Source: Helicobacter_B zhangjianzhongii
GTDB taxonomy: Bacteria > Campylobacterota > Campylobacteria > Campylobacterales > Helicobacteraceae
Length of the DNA: 64,000 nt
NCBI RefSeq assembly: GCF_030249855.1
Contig: NZ_JANURN010000008.1
Location: 43,420-107,419 of the forward strand
Direction of reading: 5' to 3'
Position numbers and translations under genes: made by a program. The notes beneath the pieces were generated by a model. The model was not told the origin of the DNA. It worked only from the letters and a program-made list of their open reading frames with translations, and searched no databases. Below are positions 49,708 through 58,893 of the stretch, piece after piece. Numbering within the stretch: position 1 is the stretch's first letter; every line of letters begins with the position of its first letter.

Positions 49708-51095
49708 TGAGTGCAAAAACAATCAATATCGCTCTTATTGCTTTAAGTGTGCTTGGGGTGGGGCTAGGTATCGTGCTAGATTCTATCTGGTATGCGTGTG
49801 TCGCGCTTGTGCTTGTGGGCATTGGTGCGGTGCTTGCTCTTGTGCTAGGTCGCAAAGATGAGTATTTGCTCAAATCACTTTTGCAAGTGAGCAAGCAATA
49901 TGCAGATGGGAAGTTTGAGGGGCGCATAGTGCATATTAGGGGCAATACCCCTGTGGCACACATTTGTGAGAATCTCAATAACCTTATCGATCACTTAGAA
50001 GCGTTTTTGCGCGAGGTGCAAACAGCCATCGCCTGCTCGCAAAAGGGCGAGTATTATCGCCACGCTTTGAGTGGTGGGCTTGATGGGACATTTGCCCAAA
50101 ATATCCAAGGTATCAATCACGCCCTAACACAAATCGAGCAAAACGCCAAAGAGAGTGTGAAAAATGCCCTAAGCAAAAATCTAATGAATCTTAGTCTCTC
50201 TCATCAAACCAGAGATTTAAGCGAAATTGCCAATGGGCTAAATCAAGATATATCCTATATGAAAAAAGTGGATTCTAATATCCAAGAAATCAGCAACTCT
50301 TCTAAAGAGAGCAAGCAAGACATCATTGTCCTAACGCAGTCAATCAACAATCTTTTAGAATTGATCGAAGCCAACAATAGCTCTGTGGAGAGCTTTGCAG
50401 AAAAGTCCAAAGACATTGGCAATGTAGTTGGGATCATTTCAGACATCGCCGATCAAACAAATCTCCTAGCCCTAAATGCCGCTATCGAAGCCGCAAGAGC
50501 AGGGGAGCACGGACGGGGCTTTGCCGTGGTGGCAGATGAGGTAAGAAAGCTCGCGGAGAAAACCCAGCAAGCTACAAACCAAATCTCTGTCTCTATCCAA
50601 ACAATGCAGCAAGAAATGGAGACAATCCAAAGCGGAAGCGAGCGAGTCTCGCAAATCGCGCAAGATTCAGAATCTAAAATCACAGAATTTAACGAAGTGT
50701 TTAGCAGGGTTGATGAGAGTAGCTCATCGCTTGATAGTATTTTTGCCAAGCTTGCGGAGGGCTTGATTTTATCCGTGGCAAAGCTTGATCACATTTCTTT
50801 CAAGACGCGTGTATATGACTCGCTCAATACCCAAGCCCCAATGGACTTAGACTCTGCCCAGCCTATCTCTAGGCTTATCAATGATGAGAGCGTGGTAGAT
50901 AGACTATACAAAAACTGCCCGCAAAGTGAGTGCGAGATGATCACAGATAAGATCTTGCACCACGCAAGCGATGCGATCACGCGTATCACAGAGCCTATCA
51001 CGATCGATTCTTCTAGTGCTATTATCGATAATGTCAAAGCACTTGAAGAGACCTCTGATGAGCTTTTGCACCACTTAGAGAAGCCTAACGCCTAG
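49704..51095 (+). CDS. Methyl-accepting chemotaxis protein (CetA-like partner)
   Basis: A 463-residue chemoreceptor without a periplasmic sensor: two N-terminal helices (about 5-25 and 29-49) joined by almost no loop, then a HAMP-like region and the signalling hairpin (DQTNLLALNAAIEAARAGEH at about 250-270). The C-terminal 110 residues begin KLDHISFKTRVY, which resembles the first segment of the zinc-binding CZB domain, but the central Cys motif is not typical. An input from the upstream PAS protein is inferred from gene coupling. An in-frame motif-like VDSN (50268) interrupts the linker. Confidence 0.92.
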   Translation: MMSAKTINIALIALSVLGVGLGIVLDSIWYACVALVLVGIGAVLALVLGRKDEYLLKSLLQVSKQYADGKFEGRIVHIRGNTPVAHICENLNNLIDHLEAFLREVQTAIACSQKGEYYRHALSGGLDGTFAQNIQGINHALTQIEQNAKESVKNALSKNLMNLSLSHQTRDLSEIANGLNQDISYMKKVDSNIQEISNSSKESKQDIIVLTQSINNLLELIEANNSSVESFAEKSKDIGNVVGIISDIADQTNLLALNAAIEAARAGEHGRGFAVVADEVRKLAEKTQQATNQISVSIQTMQQEMETIQSGSERVSQIAQDSESKITEFNEVFSRVDESSSSLDSIFAKLAEGLILSVAKLDHISFKTRVYDSLNTQAPMDLDSAQPISRLINDESVVDRLYKNCPQSECEMITDKILHHASDAITRITEPITIDSSSAIIDNVKALEETSDELLHHLEKPNA

Positions 51096-51412
51096 AATCC
51101 ACTTTTGCACTAGAATCCACTTTTTGTGATTATGTGTTTTTATGGATTGCCACGACTTCCTAGCGGAAGTCTCGCAATGACGGAAAAAGGCTTTAATGTC
51201 AAAAGTGGATTCTAGGAGTGCGATTTTGGGCGCGATTTTGTGGATCGCCCGCTTTGCTAGCGCGTGGCTTACGATGAGAAAATAATTTTGCTCGCAATGA
51301 TAGGGCGTGCTAGAGATTCTAGTCTTTCTGCTTTTTGGGCGTTTTCTTAGAATCCACTTTTAATCTGTCTCCGCGCCAAAGAGCAGAATCCTGCGCGATT
51401 GGGGCTTGAAGC
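51092..51412. repeat. Tandem motif pair and palindromic repeats
   Basis: The gap after the chemoreceptor gene holds two direct copies of CTAGAATCCAC (51092-51102, overlapping the gene's stop, and 51110-51120), a plus-strand copy at 51205-51215, and palindromic units at about 51143-51180 and 51240-51300. No gene is supported. Confidence 0.75.
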
Positions 51413-52267
51413 CTAGGCGTGTCTTTGCACGCGTTGGTATAGCGCAGATATGTGGGGGTCAAGGGACTTGGAAGCGACTAGGGCTTGGATCTGCTCATAG
51501 GTGTGGGTGTTGTGGTTAAAGACTACAATAGCGATTTCATCATTTTCTTGCAGGAAGTAGTTTTCGTATTGTGGCATATAGCGCGTAGCTCCCACAGAGA
51601 TGATGGCTTGCCGCGGATAGTGTGAGCGCGCCAAGATGTCTTGTAGATTTTCTAGCACGCTTAGGTCTTTTTGCGTATTAAGCTTGCAAGCGATCCAATC
51701 TGTAAGCGTGCGATAAAAATAGCTATATGAGCAGAGTGTGCTGCACTCGCCATAAGGCTCAAGCTCTGCGCCTTGCTTGCGGATAAATGAGGCGAGTGAA
51801 TACTGCTGGCAAACTCCAGATTTTGTAAAGTTATCAATGCGCAGCTTCCTGCCAAGTCCTTTGGAGCCTAGGGAGAAATTTTTCTTTTGGGAGAGCTTGG
51901 TGGCGTTTGGGTCGTTGCGCACGGAAGTGTCATTGCACGCCATAAAAAATCTAGGCTCTACGGCTATGACTTTTGATGAATCGCCTTCATAAATGATCTC
52001 ACACTCCAAGGCGACTTCTGGCTCTGCTTGTATGCGCAAAGTAGAATCTTGCGGCAGGATAATAGCTTCATCATTGAAGCAAAATCGCCCCAAAATCCCA
52101 GAATCTTGCGGCACATAGAAAGGGAACATTCCCTTAGGGGCATTCTCATCATCACATATAATGCAAGCAAAATCCTTTGCCTCTCCTGCTTGCTCTAGGT
52201 GATTGGCAAAGTTCCCAGCTAGCCCCAAGCCAATCATATTCTTTAGCATTTGTGCATTTGCTTGCAT
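51413..52267 (-). CDS. DUF5718 family protein
   Basis: A cytoplasmic 284-residue protein matching, by recall, the DUF5718 family: IGLGLAGNFANHLEQAGEAKDF at the start, then YVPQDSGILGRFCF, MACNDTSVRND, KNFSLGSKGLGRKLRI and a C-terminal IISVGATRYMPQYENYFL. Parts resemble fumarylacetoacetase-type folds, but no catalytic assignment is possible. No signal peptide or membrane segment. It is monocistronic, between repeats and nhaA. Confidence 0.65.
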   Translation of the reverse strand: MQANAQMLKNMIGLGLAGNFANHLEQAGEAKDFACIICDDENAPKGMFPFYVPQDSGILGRFCFNDEAIILPQDSTLRIQAEPEVALECEIIYEGDSSKVIAVEPRFFMACNDTSVRNDPNATKLSQKKNFSLGSKGLGRKLRIDNFTKSGVCQQYSLASFIRKQGAELEPYGECSTLCSYSYFYRTLTDWIACKLNTQKDLSVLENLQDILARSHYPRQAIISVGATRYMPQYENYFLQENDEIAIVVFNHNTHTYEQIQALVASKSLDPHISALYQRVQRHA

Positions 52268-52381
52268 AGATGTCCTTTTTGTAAAATTACGCGATTCTAG
52301 CCAACTTTATACAAAAGAGTTATAAATTTACGCAGATTTTACAAGAGAGTATCCAAAACTACACACCAAATGCGCGGGTAG

Positions 52382-53836
52382 CTAAGGGGATTTGGTCTCT
52401 GGCTTTGCCCTTGTGCTAAGCCAGAGCATAGCGATCCCAAGCAATAATGCCAATGATGAAGCATATAAAATCGCAAGCTTAGAGACCATAACAGCCTCTC
52501 TGCCGTATTCGAGATTGATATATGCGATATTTGCGACAAAAATCGACATCGTAAAGCCAATCCCCGCAAGTGTGCCTACGGCAAACACTTGTGTGAAGCT
52601 AAGTGTAGGGGGCTTTGTGGCGATTTTGAGCTTGACTCCAAGATAGGCAAAGGCAAAAATCCCTAGCGGCTTGCCTACCACAAGCCCCACAACCGTGCCT
52701 AAAAATATCGCATCAATATTAAGATTGACACTAGAGTCTATCTGCACGCCTGCATTGATGAAGGCAAACAAAGGCACGATGAAATACGAGCAAAGCGGGT
52801 GCAAGACACTCTGCAAGCGCAAAAGTGGATTCTGGGCTTGCAAGGAGTAGCGCGAGATAGAGTCTAGAATCTGCACGCGCTTGCTTTGCTCTTGCAAGTC
52901 AAATTGTCTTCTAGGGCTATCATCGATAAAAAAGCGCGTGAGACTCTCCCAGATCCCGCGTAGGCTAAATTTGGCGTGCTCTATGCTGGTCTCAAAGAAA
53001 TTTCTCCCACTTTGCACCATTGTATAAATCCCCTCTAGCTCCTTTTTAAGATTTAGCAAGCAAGTATCAGAGACATTGGATCGCCCCGGGATACAAAATG
53101 CCAAAATCACCGCTGCCACAGTGGCATGCACGCCACTATTAAAGACCGCGATCCATAAGCCCACTCCAAGTAGCAAAAAGATCGGGAGCTTGTAGGTGTC
53201 CTTGTGGTTGATATACACAAGTAGGGCAAATATCGCCCCTGCTACAAGTAGCCAGCCGATATGTAGGGTGCTTGTATAAAACAGCACGATAACTAAAATC
53301 GCCCCCAAATCATCAACAACTGCCAAAGTTACCAAAAACACCTTACAGCTTAGCGGCACTCTCTTGCCTAGAAACAAAATCGCCCCTAGCGCAAATGCCG
53401 TATCTGTGCTCATCGCTACACCAAAGCCATTGGCACTTGGGGTGCCGTGGTTGAAGAAGAGATAAATCCCTATAGGCACGATGATCCCGCCAATGGCAGC
53501 AAGCATTGGGAAAATGATCTTTTTAAACCCAGCAAGCTCGCCATAGAGGATCTCGCGCTTCATCTCAAGCCCCATCATTAAGAAAAATAAGCTCATCGCC
53601 ACATCATTGACAAAATGCTCTATACTCATTCCTGTGTGATAAGGACCCAAAAATGCGCCTAGCTCAAGCTCTTTTAGCGCGAAATACAGCACAGAGAATT
53701 TGGAATTTGCCACAAGCATAGCAAACACCACGCAGAAAAACAGCAGCACGCCGCTGAAGGATTCGTGGCTGATAAAGGCATTAAGATTTTGCTTTAAGCG
53801 GTCTTTGTTGTAGTCTTTGGATACTTGTGATCTCAT
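52382..53836 (-). CDS. nhaA: Na+/H+ antiporter NhaA
   Basis: An inner-membrane antiporter that expels Na+ in exchange for H+. The pattern includes the N-terminal FVNDVAMSLFFLMMGLEMKR, the helix-5 pair in ATVAAVI and the proton/sodium site LAVVDDLGAILVIVLFY (Asp-Asp), and the C-terminal TLAGIGFTMSIFVANIAY. At 484 residues it is longer than E. coli NhaA (388). The excess is mainly a charged cytoplasmic loop (about 250-340, including a stretch KELEGIYTMVQSGRNFFE) between the halves, as known for Helicobacter NhaA. Confidence 0.95.
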   Translation of the reverse strand: MRSQVSKDYNKDRLKQNLNAFISHESFSGVLLFFCVVFAMLVANSKFSVLYFALKELELGAFLGPYHTGMSIEHFVNDVAMSLFFLMMGLEMKREILYGELAGFKKIIFPMLAAIGGIIVPIGIYLFFNHGTPSANGFGVAMSTDTAFALGAILFLGKRVPLSCKVFLVTLAVVDDLGAILVIVLFYTSTLHIGWLLVAGAIFALLVYINHKDTYKLPIFLLLGVGLWIAVFNSGVHATVAAVILAFCIPGRSNVSDTCLLNLKKELEGIYTMVQSGRNFFETSIEHAKFSLRGIWESLTRFFIDDSPRRQFDLQEQSKRVQILDSISRYSLQAQNPLLRLQSVLHPLCSYFIVPLFAFINAGVQIDSSVNLNIDAIFLGTVVGLVVGKPLGIFAFAYLGVKLKIATKPPTLSFTQVFAVGTLAGIGFTMSIFVANIAYINLEYGREAVMVSKLAILYASSLALLLGIAMLWLSTRAKPETKSP

Positions 53837-53956
53837 TGCAATGCTCGTGTATGGAGTGGTAGCGTTCGGGACTTAGGGCTGGCTAGCGTGATGGCTAGGG
53901 CATAATCACAAGGCGCGATTATATACTAAAATCCGCGCTTTGTGGTGGGTTTGTTG

Positions 53957-54016
53957 TTTTATCTTATTTTTATTAAACACATATTACTATCACACTAAAA
54001 TAAAAATGATTCTTAG
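53957..54016 (+). promoter_or_regulatory. AT-rich promoter region of exbB with partial Fur-box-like sequence
   Basis: The stretch before exbB is AT-rich and holds AAAAATGATTCTTA at about 54002-54015, a partial match to a Fur box. Iron control is expected for exbB-exbD-tonB but is not proven by this sequence. Confidence 0.3.
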
Positions 54017-54068
54017 ATTCTAGGAAATATGGGAATCTAGCTGACATTTAGCTTGCAAAGGGTTGGGT

Positions 54069-54539
54069 ATGGATTTTCTGCGAGAAAATATTGATTTTAT
54101 CGTGTTTGCGGTGCTTGGAGCGATGAGCTTTTTTGCCTTGTGGTTTAGTGTTGAGCGGATTATTTTCTATGCGCGTGTTGATGTAGGTGTCTTTGCAAGT
54201 CTTGATGCGCTAGAAGAATCTCTTAGCAAAAATCTAACTGCTTTATATATCATCTATTCAAATGCCCCTTATGTCGGGCTGCTTGGGACGGTGTGTGGGA
54301 TAATGATTACATTTTATGATATGGGTATGAGTGGCGGAATGGATGCTAAGACAATTATGGTGGGGCTTTCACTCGCGCTAAAAGCAACCGCACTTGGGCT
54401 GTGCGTGGCTATCCCTACGCTTATGGTTTATAATATTCTCTTGCGCCGTTGTGATGTGCTAAGCAACCGCTACAAAGCGCAAAAATCACAATCCACCGCA
54501 CAATATAGAAAAGAGAGAAAGGATAGCGATGAAGCCTAG
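54069..54539 (+). CDS. exbB: Biopolymer transport protein ExbB
   Basis: Part of the ExbB-ExbD-TonB motor that uses proton-motive force to energise outer membrane receptors. The ATG at 54069 follows AAAGGG; a TTG at 54063 is less likely. The 156 residues have three membrane helices (about 10-28, 75-97, 107-130), with the conserved segments APYVGLLGTVCGIMITFYDM and KATALGLCVAIPTLMVYN. The short N-terminus is typical of Helicobacter ExbB. It overlaps exbD by 11 nt. Confidence 0.93.
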   Translation: MDFLRENIDFIVFAVLGAMSFFALWFSVERIIFYARVDVGVFASLDALEESLSKNLTALYIIYSNAPYVGLLGTVCGIMITFYDMGMSGGMDAKTIMVGLSLALKATALGLCVAIPTLMVYNILLRRCDVLSNRYKAQKSQSTAQYRKERKDSDEA

Positions 54540-54909
54540 GCGTGCGGAGGGGCTAAATATCGTGCCTTTTATCGATGTGATGCTTGTTTTGTTAGCTATT
54601 GTGCTAAGTGTCTCGACATTTATCGCTCAAGGTAAAATCCCCATCAATCTCCCCCAAGCCGACAATGTCGAAAAAAAGGCAGATGATAAGGTCGTGCAGA
54701 TTCTTATTAACGCGGACAATCATATCTATATCGATGATAAGGAGCTAGATTCTAGTGCGTTGCGCGAGGCGATCAATGCTATTGATAATGCAACGATGAT
54801 TGAGGTCAAAAGCGACAAAGACGCGAGGTTTGAAAGCTTTGTGCAAATCATTAGTATTATTAAGGACAAAGGGCATGAGAATTTTTCCATCACTGCACAA
54901 ACACCTTAA
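54529..54909 (+). CDS. exbD: Biopolymer transport protein ExbD
   Basis: A single-pass inner-membrane subunit of the Ton motor. The 126 residues have RRAEGLNIVPFIDVMLVLLA, including the essential membrane Asp in FIDVMLVLL, then a periplasmic domain with VQILINADNHIYIDDKEL. It overlaps both exbB (11 nt upstream) and tonB (35 nt downstream), showing a tightly coupled operon. Confidence 0.95.
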   Translation: MKPRRAEGLNIVPFIDVMLVLLAIVLSVSTFIAQGKIPINLPQADNVEKKADDKVVQILINADNHIYIDDKELDSSALREAINAIDNATMIEVKSDKDARFESFVQIISIIKDKGHENFSITAQTP

Positions 54910-55582
54910 AACCCCATCGTTTATAGGCTTTGCAATCTCACTTGGCGTGCATTTGCTTGGTTTGTCGTGGGTTGTGGGGGTGTTTAGCCAAGATACAATC
55001 GCTCAAGTAGGGAGCGCACCGATCACAATGAGTCTAGCAAGTATCAACACAAATGCCCCGCAAAAGACCTACTCTAAGCCCACAAAGCCCAAGCACGCCC
55101 AAAATCAGCACCATAAGCAAAAGCATAAGACAAAGCACCCAATCCCAACTCAAGAGATCTTGCAAGACCAAGAGCAAAGACACGACTCGCCACTAGAATC
55201 CAAGCAGACTACGCATAAAGATGGCGAGGAGATACAAGAGAGCGCGTCTAATCAAGACTCCCAAGGCTCTACACAAGAGCTTTTAGCGCATAATGAGGGC
55301 ATAAGCGATGAGTTTTATGCCAAGGTGCAAGCTGCCATAGCACGCAAGCACGATTATCCACAGCTCGCTAGAATCCGCGGTATGCAAGGCACTGTGGTCG
55401 TGGAGTTTTGCCTAAAGCCTGATGGGAGTCTTGAAGGACTGCGGGTCGTGCGCTCCAATACAGGAGATATTTTAAATAAGCAAGCAATACAGACGATCCA
55501 AGCAGCGCATAAGTCTTTCCCCAAGCCAAGCAAGATTGTTTTACTAAGTATTCCTATCAATTATGGCTTGATCGATCGCTAA
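54875..55582 (+). CDS. tonB: TonB energy-transducing protein
   Basis: Links the inner-membrane motor to receptors such as the one at 24.9 kb. The ATG at 54875 (after AAAGGGC) is chosen over one at 54800, because it starts just before the single helix (FIGFAISLGVHLLGLSWVV) and avoids a long overlap with exbD. A His/Lys/Gln-rich periplasmic spacer (about 65-140) replaces the usual Pro-rich one. The C-terminal domain has YPQLARIRGMQGTVVVEF, LRVVRSNTGDILNKQAI and ends PINYGL. 235 residues. Confidence 0.92.
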   Translation: MRIFPSLHKHLKTPSFIGFAISLGVHLLGLSWVVGVFSQDTIAQVGSAPITMSLASINTNAPQKTYSKPTKPKHAQNQHHKQKHKTKHPIPTQEILQDQEQRHDSPLESKQTTHKDGEEIQESASNQDSQGSTQELLAHNEGISDEFYAKVQAAIARKHDYPQLARIRGMQGTVVVEFCLKPDGSLEGLRVVRSNTGDILNKQAIQTIQAAHKSFPKPSKIVLLSIPINYGLIDR

Positions 55583-55749
55583 TTGACTAGAATCTAGTTT
55601 TGAGCGATCGTGTGTGTAGTGAGAAAGCCCTAGAATCTAGCTTGTGCTATGGAGCTTTGATTTGATCTGTGCGGTTGGGGGTGGTGATAAAAGTGGATTC
55701 TAGGCAGGGGTAAAAGATAGCAAAAGATTGTTGGGAGATGTTGGGCTTG

Positions 55750-56367
55750 CTAAGCTTCTTCTTCTAGCTCTTTTGGCACTCTTGGCTCTTGGTATTTGTG
55801 CAATGACACAATCACACCATTGCTCATATTTTTAAACAGCACGCCATCTTTTGTGCGCCGATAGTAGATGATCTCGCCATTTTTTTGAAATCGCTGCACC
55901 AACGCCCCATCTCTCTCGATGACTTTTCCCACTCCGCCAAAAATATCGCGCTGGAAAAATATATCATCAAACAAATCCCCATAACTCACCTTGCCGAAAA
56001 ACTCCTTAGCCACAGGCCACTTGCGTGCGCAGTCCTTTAGAATGCAGATTCTGCGTTTATTGACTTCTAGTGTCCCAATGGTTTTACCCCCAGCAAAAAG
56101 CTCGATAAAAATCTCTTGCTTTTTATTGACAGCAAATGTCGCATAGTCATAGTAGTTAAAAATACGGGATTTTATGTATAGCACGCGCTTGCCGGTAGCC
56201 TTTTTGGGCGCGTTTTCTTGCTTTTGTTGATTGTATTGAGAGAGAGCGTCCTTGCTTACGGGTTTGTCAGAAAAGAGATCTAGGACCCCCAAGTTTGCGC
56301 AGCCGCCCACAAAGATAGGCAATAGGGCAAGCAGCGCAATGCCACATAGAGATGCAAGAGATTTCAC
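55750..56367 (-). CDS. Lipoprotein next to the FlgP-like gene
   Basis: A lipoprotein of about 205 residues. The start is placed at GTG 56367, 6 nt after the stop of the upstream gene; this gives a compact signal peptide ending in the lipobox FVGGC, while GTG 56400 would overlap that gene by 28 nt. The mature region has VLYIKSRIFNYYDYATFAVN and IFIELFAGGKTIGTLEVNKR and a Cys pair (RRICILKDCARKW). No family recognised. Pairing with an LPP20/FlgP-like lipoprotein suggests a shared envelope function, perhaps in the flagellar motor. Confidence 0.72.
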   Translation of the reverse strand: MKSLASLCGIALLALLPIFVGGCANLGVLDLFSDKPVSKDALSQYNQQKQENAPKKATGKRVLYIKSRIFNYYDYATFAVNKKQEIFIELFAGGKTIGTLEVNKRRICILKDCARKWPVAKEFFGKVSYGDLFDDIFFQRDIFGGVGKVIERDGALVQRFQKNGEIIYYRRTKDGVLFKNMSNGVIVSLHKYQEPRVPKELEEEA

Positions 56368-56372
56368 GCTAG

Positions 56373-56999
56373 TTATCGCCCACCAAGCGCGCGATACCAC
56401 ACGCGACCATCAAGTTTAAGCTCCATTGTTACTTGGCATAATCCAGATTTACAATCGACATTCACGACATCTGCACCACGCACGAGAGCTTGGACTTTGG
56501 ATTTTACCGTTGAGCTTGTGATCGCCATATTTTCCACTGTGTCTTGACCATTTAATTTCACGCCATACATTTTTTCACCAAGGAGCTTGTAGGCATCAAT
56601 CATTGCTGCGCGTTTGGCTAGGGCTGTTGATTGCGCTGGGGATATGGAGTTTTGCGGTGCGACTCCTGTGCCTGTTACTTGTAGCTCAATCACATTGCTT
56701 GGGGTTAGATTTGGGTTGTTTTGGATGATAGGCTCACTACCCCCTTTTGATGGAGCGATGTCATCATCTTCTTCTACCATAGGGTTACTGCCAATGATAG
56801 GTCCCGGATTTGCCAAGGGTGGATTGATCATTGGGGGATTGACACCACCAAAGCTTGGATTTTCAATGCCTGTTGGGTGAAAATCAGCACTTGGCGGAGT
56901 GAGCCCAACACCCTCTTGTGTCCCAACGCACGCGACAAGGCTTAGGGCTGTAATTGTCGCAACTGACATCATCTTGATTCTCTGTGTGATACTTGTCAT
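56373..56999 (-). CDS. LPP20 family lipoprotein, FlgP-like
   Basis: ATG 56999 (AAAGGA at 6-7 nt) gives 208 residues; a TTG 3 nt earlier is rejected. The lipobox is SLVAC. A Pro/Asn-rich spacer (GGVNPPMINPPLANPGP) is followed by an LPP20 domain with SPAQSTALAKRAAMIDAYKL, GEKMYGVKLNGQDTVENM and LCQVTMELKLDGRVWY. This resembles FlgP, the outer-membrane lipoprotein of the Campylobacter/Helicobacter basal disk. FlgP is the best candidate, but other LPP20 paralogues share the pattern. Confidence 0.75.
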   Translation of the reverse strand: MTSITQRIKMMSVATITALSLVACVGTQEGVGLTPPSADFHPTGIENPSFGGVNPPMINPPLANPGPIIGSNPMVEEDDDIAPSKGGSEPIIQNNPNLTPSNVIELQVTGTGVAPQNSISPAQSTALAKRAAMIDAYKLLGEKMYGVKLNGQDTVENMAITSSTVKSKVQALVRGADVVNVDCKSGLCQVTMELKLDGRVWYRALGGR

Positions 57000-57084
57000 C
57001 AAACATCCTTTTTTTGAAAGTTAGTAAGCATAAAGCAAAATATGTGCCAACTTCGTGGATCTTCCTAATGGATTCTCCATATGG

Positions 57085-57684
57085 CTATGCTTTTGGGGCA
57101 TTTGGCATAGGCGTATCTCTATCGATTAGCTTTGTTTTGAGCCAGCGATCGTGTAGGCATTGGCGGCTTTGGGATACAAATGGCGCGACAAATCCAACCA
57201 CAATCGCACAAGTAAATGCCCACACAAACACACGCACAAAAGCACGCATAAAACCAACTTGCCTATGCGGGGATTGTGTAGATTCTGGTGTGTAGCTTGT
57301 ATCCACAAGCTGCAAGCATACATAGCGCAGCCCCGGTGTCTGCCCACTTTTAGCGATAAATAGCGCGCAAATGCTTGCATAGGAGACAAAGCATACAAAA
57401 ATCGCAAGCTGGCTATCTCTAAAGCCTTGCGCACCGCCTAGAATCCAATACGCACAATACAAAATAGGTGTATAAATCATAAACATATCAACAAGCAATG
57501 CCTTGAGCCTACGGACTAAAAATATCTCTCTAGCTATGGCAGAGAGAGTGTGTGTGCGGACATTTGGCGTATTGGCACTTTTATGCTGTTTTTTTATCGT
57601 GCGGAAGCGCGGCTTTTTTGATGTAGATTTGCTTAGTGGCGTAGAGTTTGGTGGTGCGGATTTGCTTGGCGATTTGCTTGGCAT
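57085..57684 (-). CDS. RDD family membrane protein
   Basis: A 199-residue inner-membrane protein. A basic, Ser/Lys/Pro-rich N-terminus (about 1-45) is followed by RRLKALLVDMFMIYTPILYC, with the Arg and Asp that name the RDD family, a second helix (LAIFVCFVSYASICALFIA) and a third (VRVFVWAFTCAIVVGFVAPF). HDRWLKTKLIDR near the end carries the second Asp. The function of the family is poorly known. It follows pyrE by 7 nt; the order secG-frr-pyrE-RDD is as in H. pylori HP1255-HP1258. Confidence 0.85.
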   Translation of the reverse strand: MPSKSPSKSAPPNSTPLSKSTSKKPRFRTIKKQHKSANTPNVRTHTLSAIAREIFLVRRLKALLVDMFMIYTPILYCAYWILGGAQGFRDSQLAIFVCFVSYASICALFIAKSGQTPGLRYVCLQLVDTSYTPESTQSPHRQVGFMRAFVRVFVWAFTCAIVVGFVAPFVSQSRQCLHDRWLKTKLIDRDTPMPNAPKA

Positions 57685-57691
57685 AGTAGGG

Positions 57692-58312
57692 CTAATTTCC
57701 CCTAGAGCCGGGCTTTATGGCTTTGTGGTTTTGCGCACAAAGTGGGCAGTCTTTGGGATCATACATTGTGAAGATGAAATCCTCTAAGGCAAAGAGCGGG
57801 ATAGAATCTGGCAGGCGACACTCGGGCTTTTTGCTTGTCTGCTCTCCATTTGCACGCACGCAAAATCCGCGATTAGCAAGCCCAGCATACGCCACTACCT
57901 CTGCTCCAAGAAACTCCACACACCGCGCGGATTCTAGTGCAGAGCCACCTGTGGTGATGATGTCTTCGCATATAATGACCTTTTCGCCCATTCTTACATC
58001 AAATCCACGCCGCAGCTGCATTGCCCCATCGACTCGCTCTGTGAAAATAAATCGCACGCCAAGTGCTCGCGCAAGCTCATAGCCTGCTAGAATCCCTCCA
58101 AGCGCAGGGGAGCAAATGGTATCTGCTTGTATGCCAGCAGCTATGATCTGCGCTGCTAATGCACAGCCTAGCTGGCTAGCGATTTGTGGATTTTCAAGCA
58201 CTTTGGCGGATTGGAGATAGTGGGTGGAGTGATTCCCACTGCTTAGGAGAAAATGCCCTTCTAAAAGGGCGTTTGCATCTTTGTAGATTTGCTCGATATT
58301 AAGTGCTTGCAT
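57692..58312 (-). CDS. pyrE: Orotate phosphoribosyltransferase
   Basis: Makes orotidine 5'-phosphate from orotate and PRPP in pyrimidine synthesis. The 206 residues include GHFLLSSGNHSTHYLQSAK, ICSPALGGILAGYELARALG and the PRPP loop VIICEDIITTGGSALE. The later Cys-rich part (CRLPDSIPLFALED, DCPLCAQN) is as in the longer epsilonproteobacterial PyrE. It overlaps frr by 1 nt, so the genes are coupled. Confidence 0.96.
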   Translation of the reverse strand: MQALNIEQIYKDANALLEGHFLLSSGNHSTHYLQSAKVLENPQIASQLGCALAAQIIAAGIQADTICSPALGGILAGYELARALGVRFIFTERVDGAMQLRRGFDVRMGEKVIICEDIITTGGSALESARCVEFLGAEVVAYAGLANRGFCVRANGEQTSKKPECRLPDSIPLFALEDFIFTMYDPKDCPLCAQNHKAIKPGSRGN

Positions 58313-58869
58313 TAGATTTTCATAACCTCTTCTTCTTTGTGTTTGACCATTTCATCAATCTTTTTGACAAACTCATCGGTGAGCTTTTGCACATCATCTT
58401 GAGCTTTTTTGCTAATGTCTTCGGTGATTTGCTTATCTTTTTCAAGCTTTTTGATGTGGTTGTTGCCATCTTGGCGGATATTGCGCACAGCGATTTTTGC
58501 CTTTTCGCCCATAGCCTTTGCCTCTTTGGCGATGTCTTTGCGCTGCTCTTGGGTCATCGGTGGGAAAAATAGCTTGATACATTCGCTATCAGAATTTGGA
58601 TTGACACCGATATTGGCTTCTTGGATCGCTTTTTCTATATCTTTTAGCAAAGACTTTTCCCACGGCGTGATGACAATGGTGCTTGCATCTTGGGCGATGA
58701 CAGAGCCTACTTGATTGAGTGGGGTGGGGGTGTCATAATAACTCACACGGATATTATCAAGCACGCTTACAGATACCTTGCCACTGCGCAAGGTGCTAAA
58801 ATCCTTACGCAAAGATTCTAGGGATTTTTCCATATGGGATTTAGTATGAGTCATAATCTCTTGTGTCAT
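58312..58869 (-). CDS. frr: Ribosome recycling factor
   Basis: Splits post-termination ribosomes together with EF-G. The 185 residues have the canonical start and end: MEKSLESLRKDFSTLRSGK, SYYDTPTPLNQVGSV, FFPPMTQEQRKDIAKEAKAM and ITEDISKKAQDDVQKLTDE. AAAGGACAA lies upstream. It sits between secG and pyrE, the order known in H. pylori. Confidence 0.98.
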   Translation of the reverse strand: MTQEIMTHTKSHMEKSLESLRKDFSTLRSGKVSVSVLDNIRVSYYDTPTPLNQVGSVIAQDASTIVITPWEKSLLKDIEKAIQEANIGVNPNSDSECIKLFFPPMTQEQRKDIAKEAKAMGEKAKIAVRNIRQDGNNHIKKLEKDKQITEDISKKAQDDVQKLTDEFVKKIDEMVKHKEEEVMKI

Positions 58870-58893
58870 TGTTTGTCCTTTGATGATAGGGTG

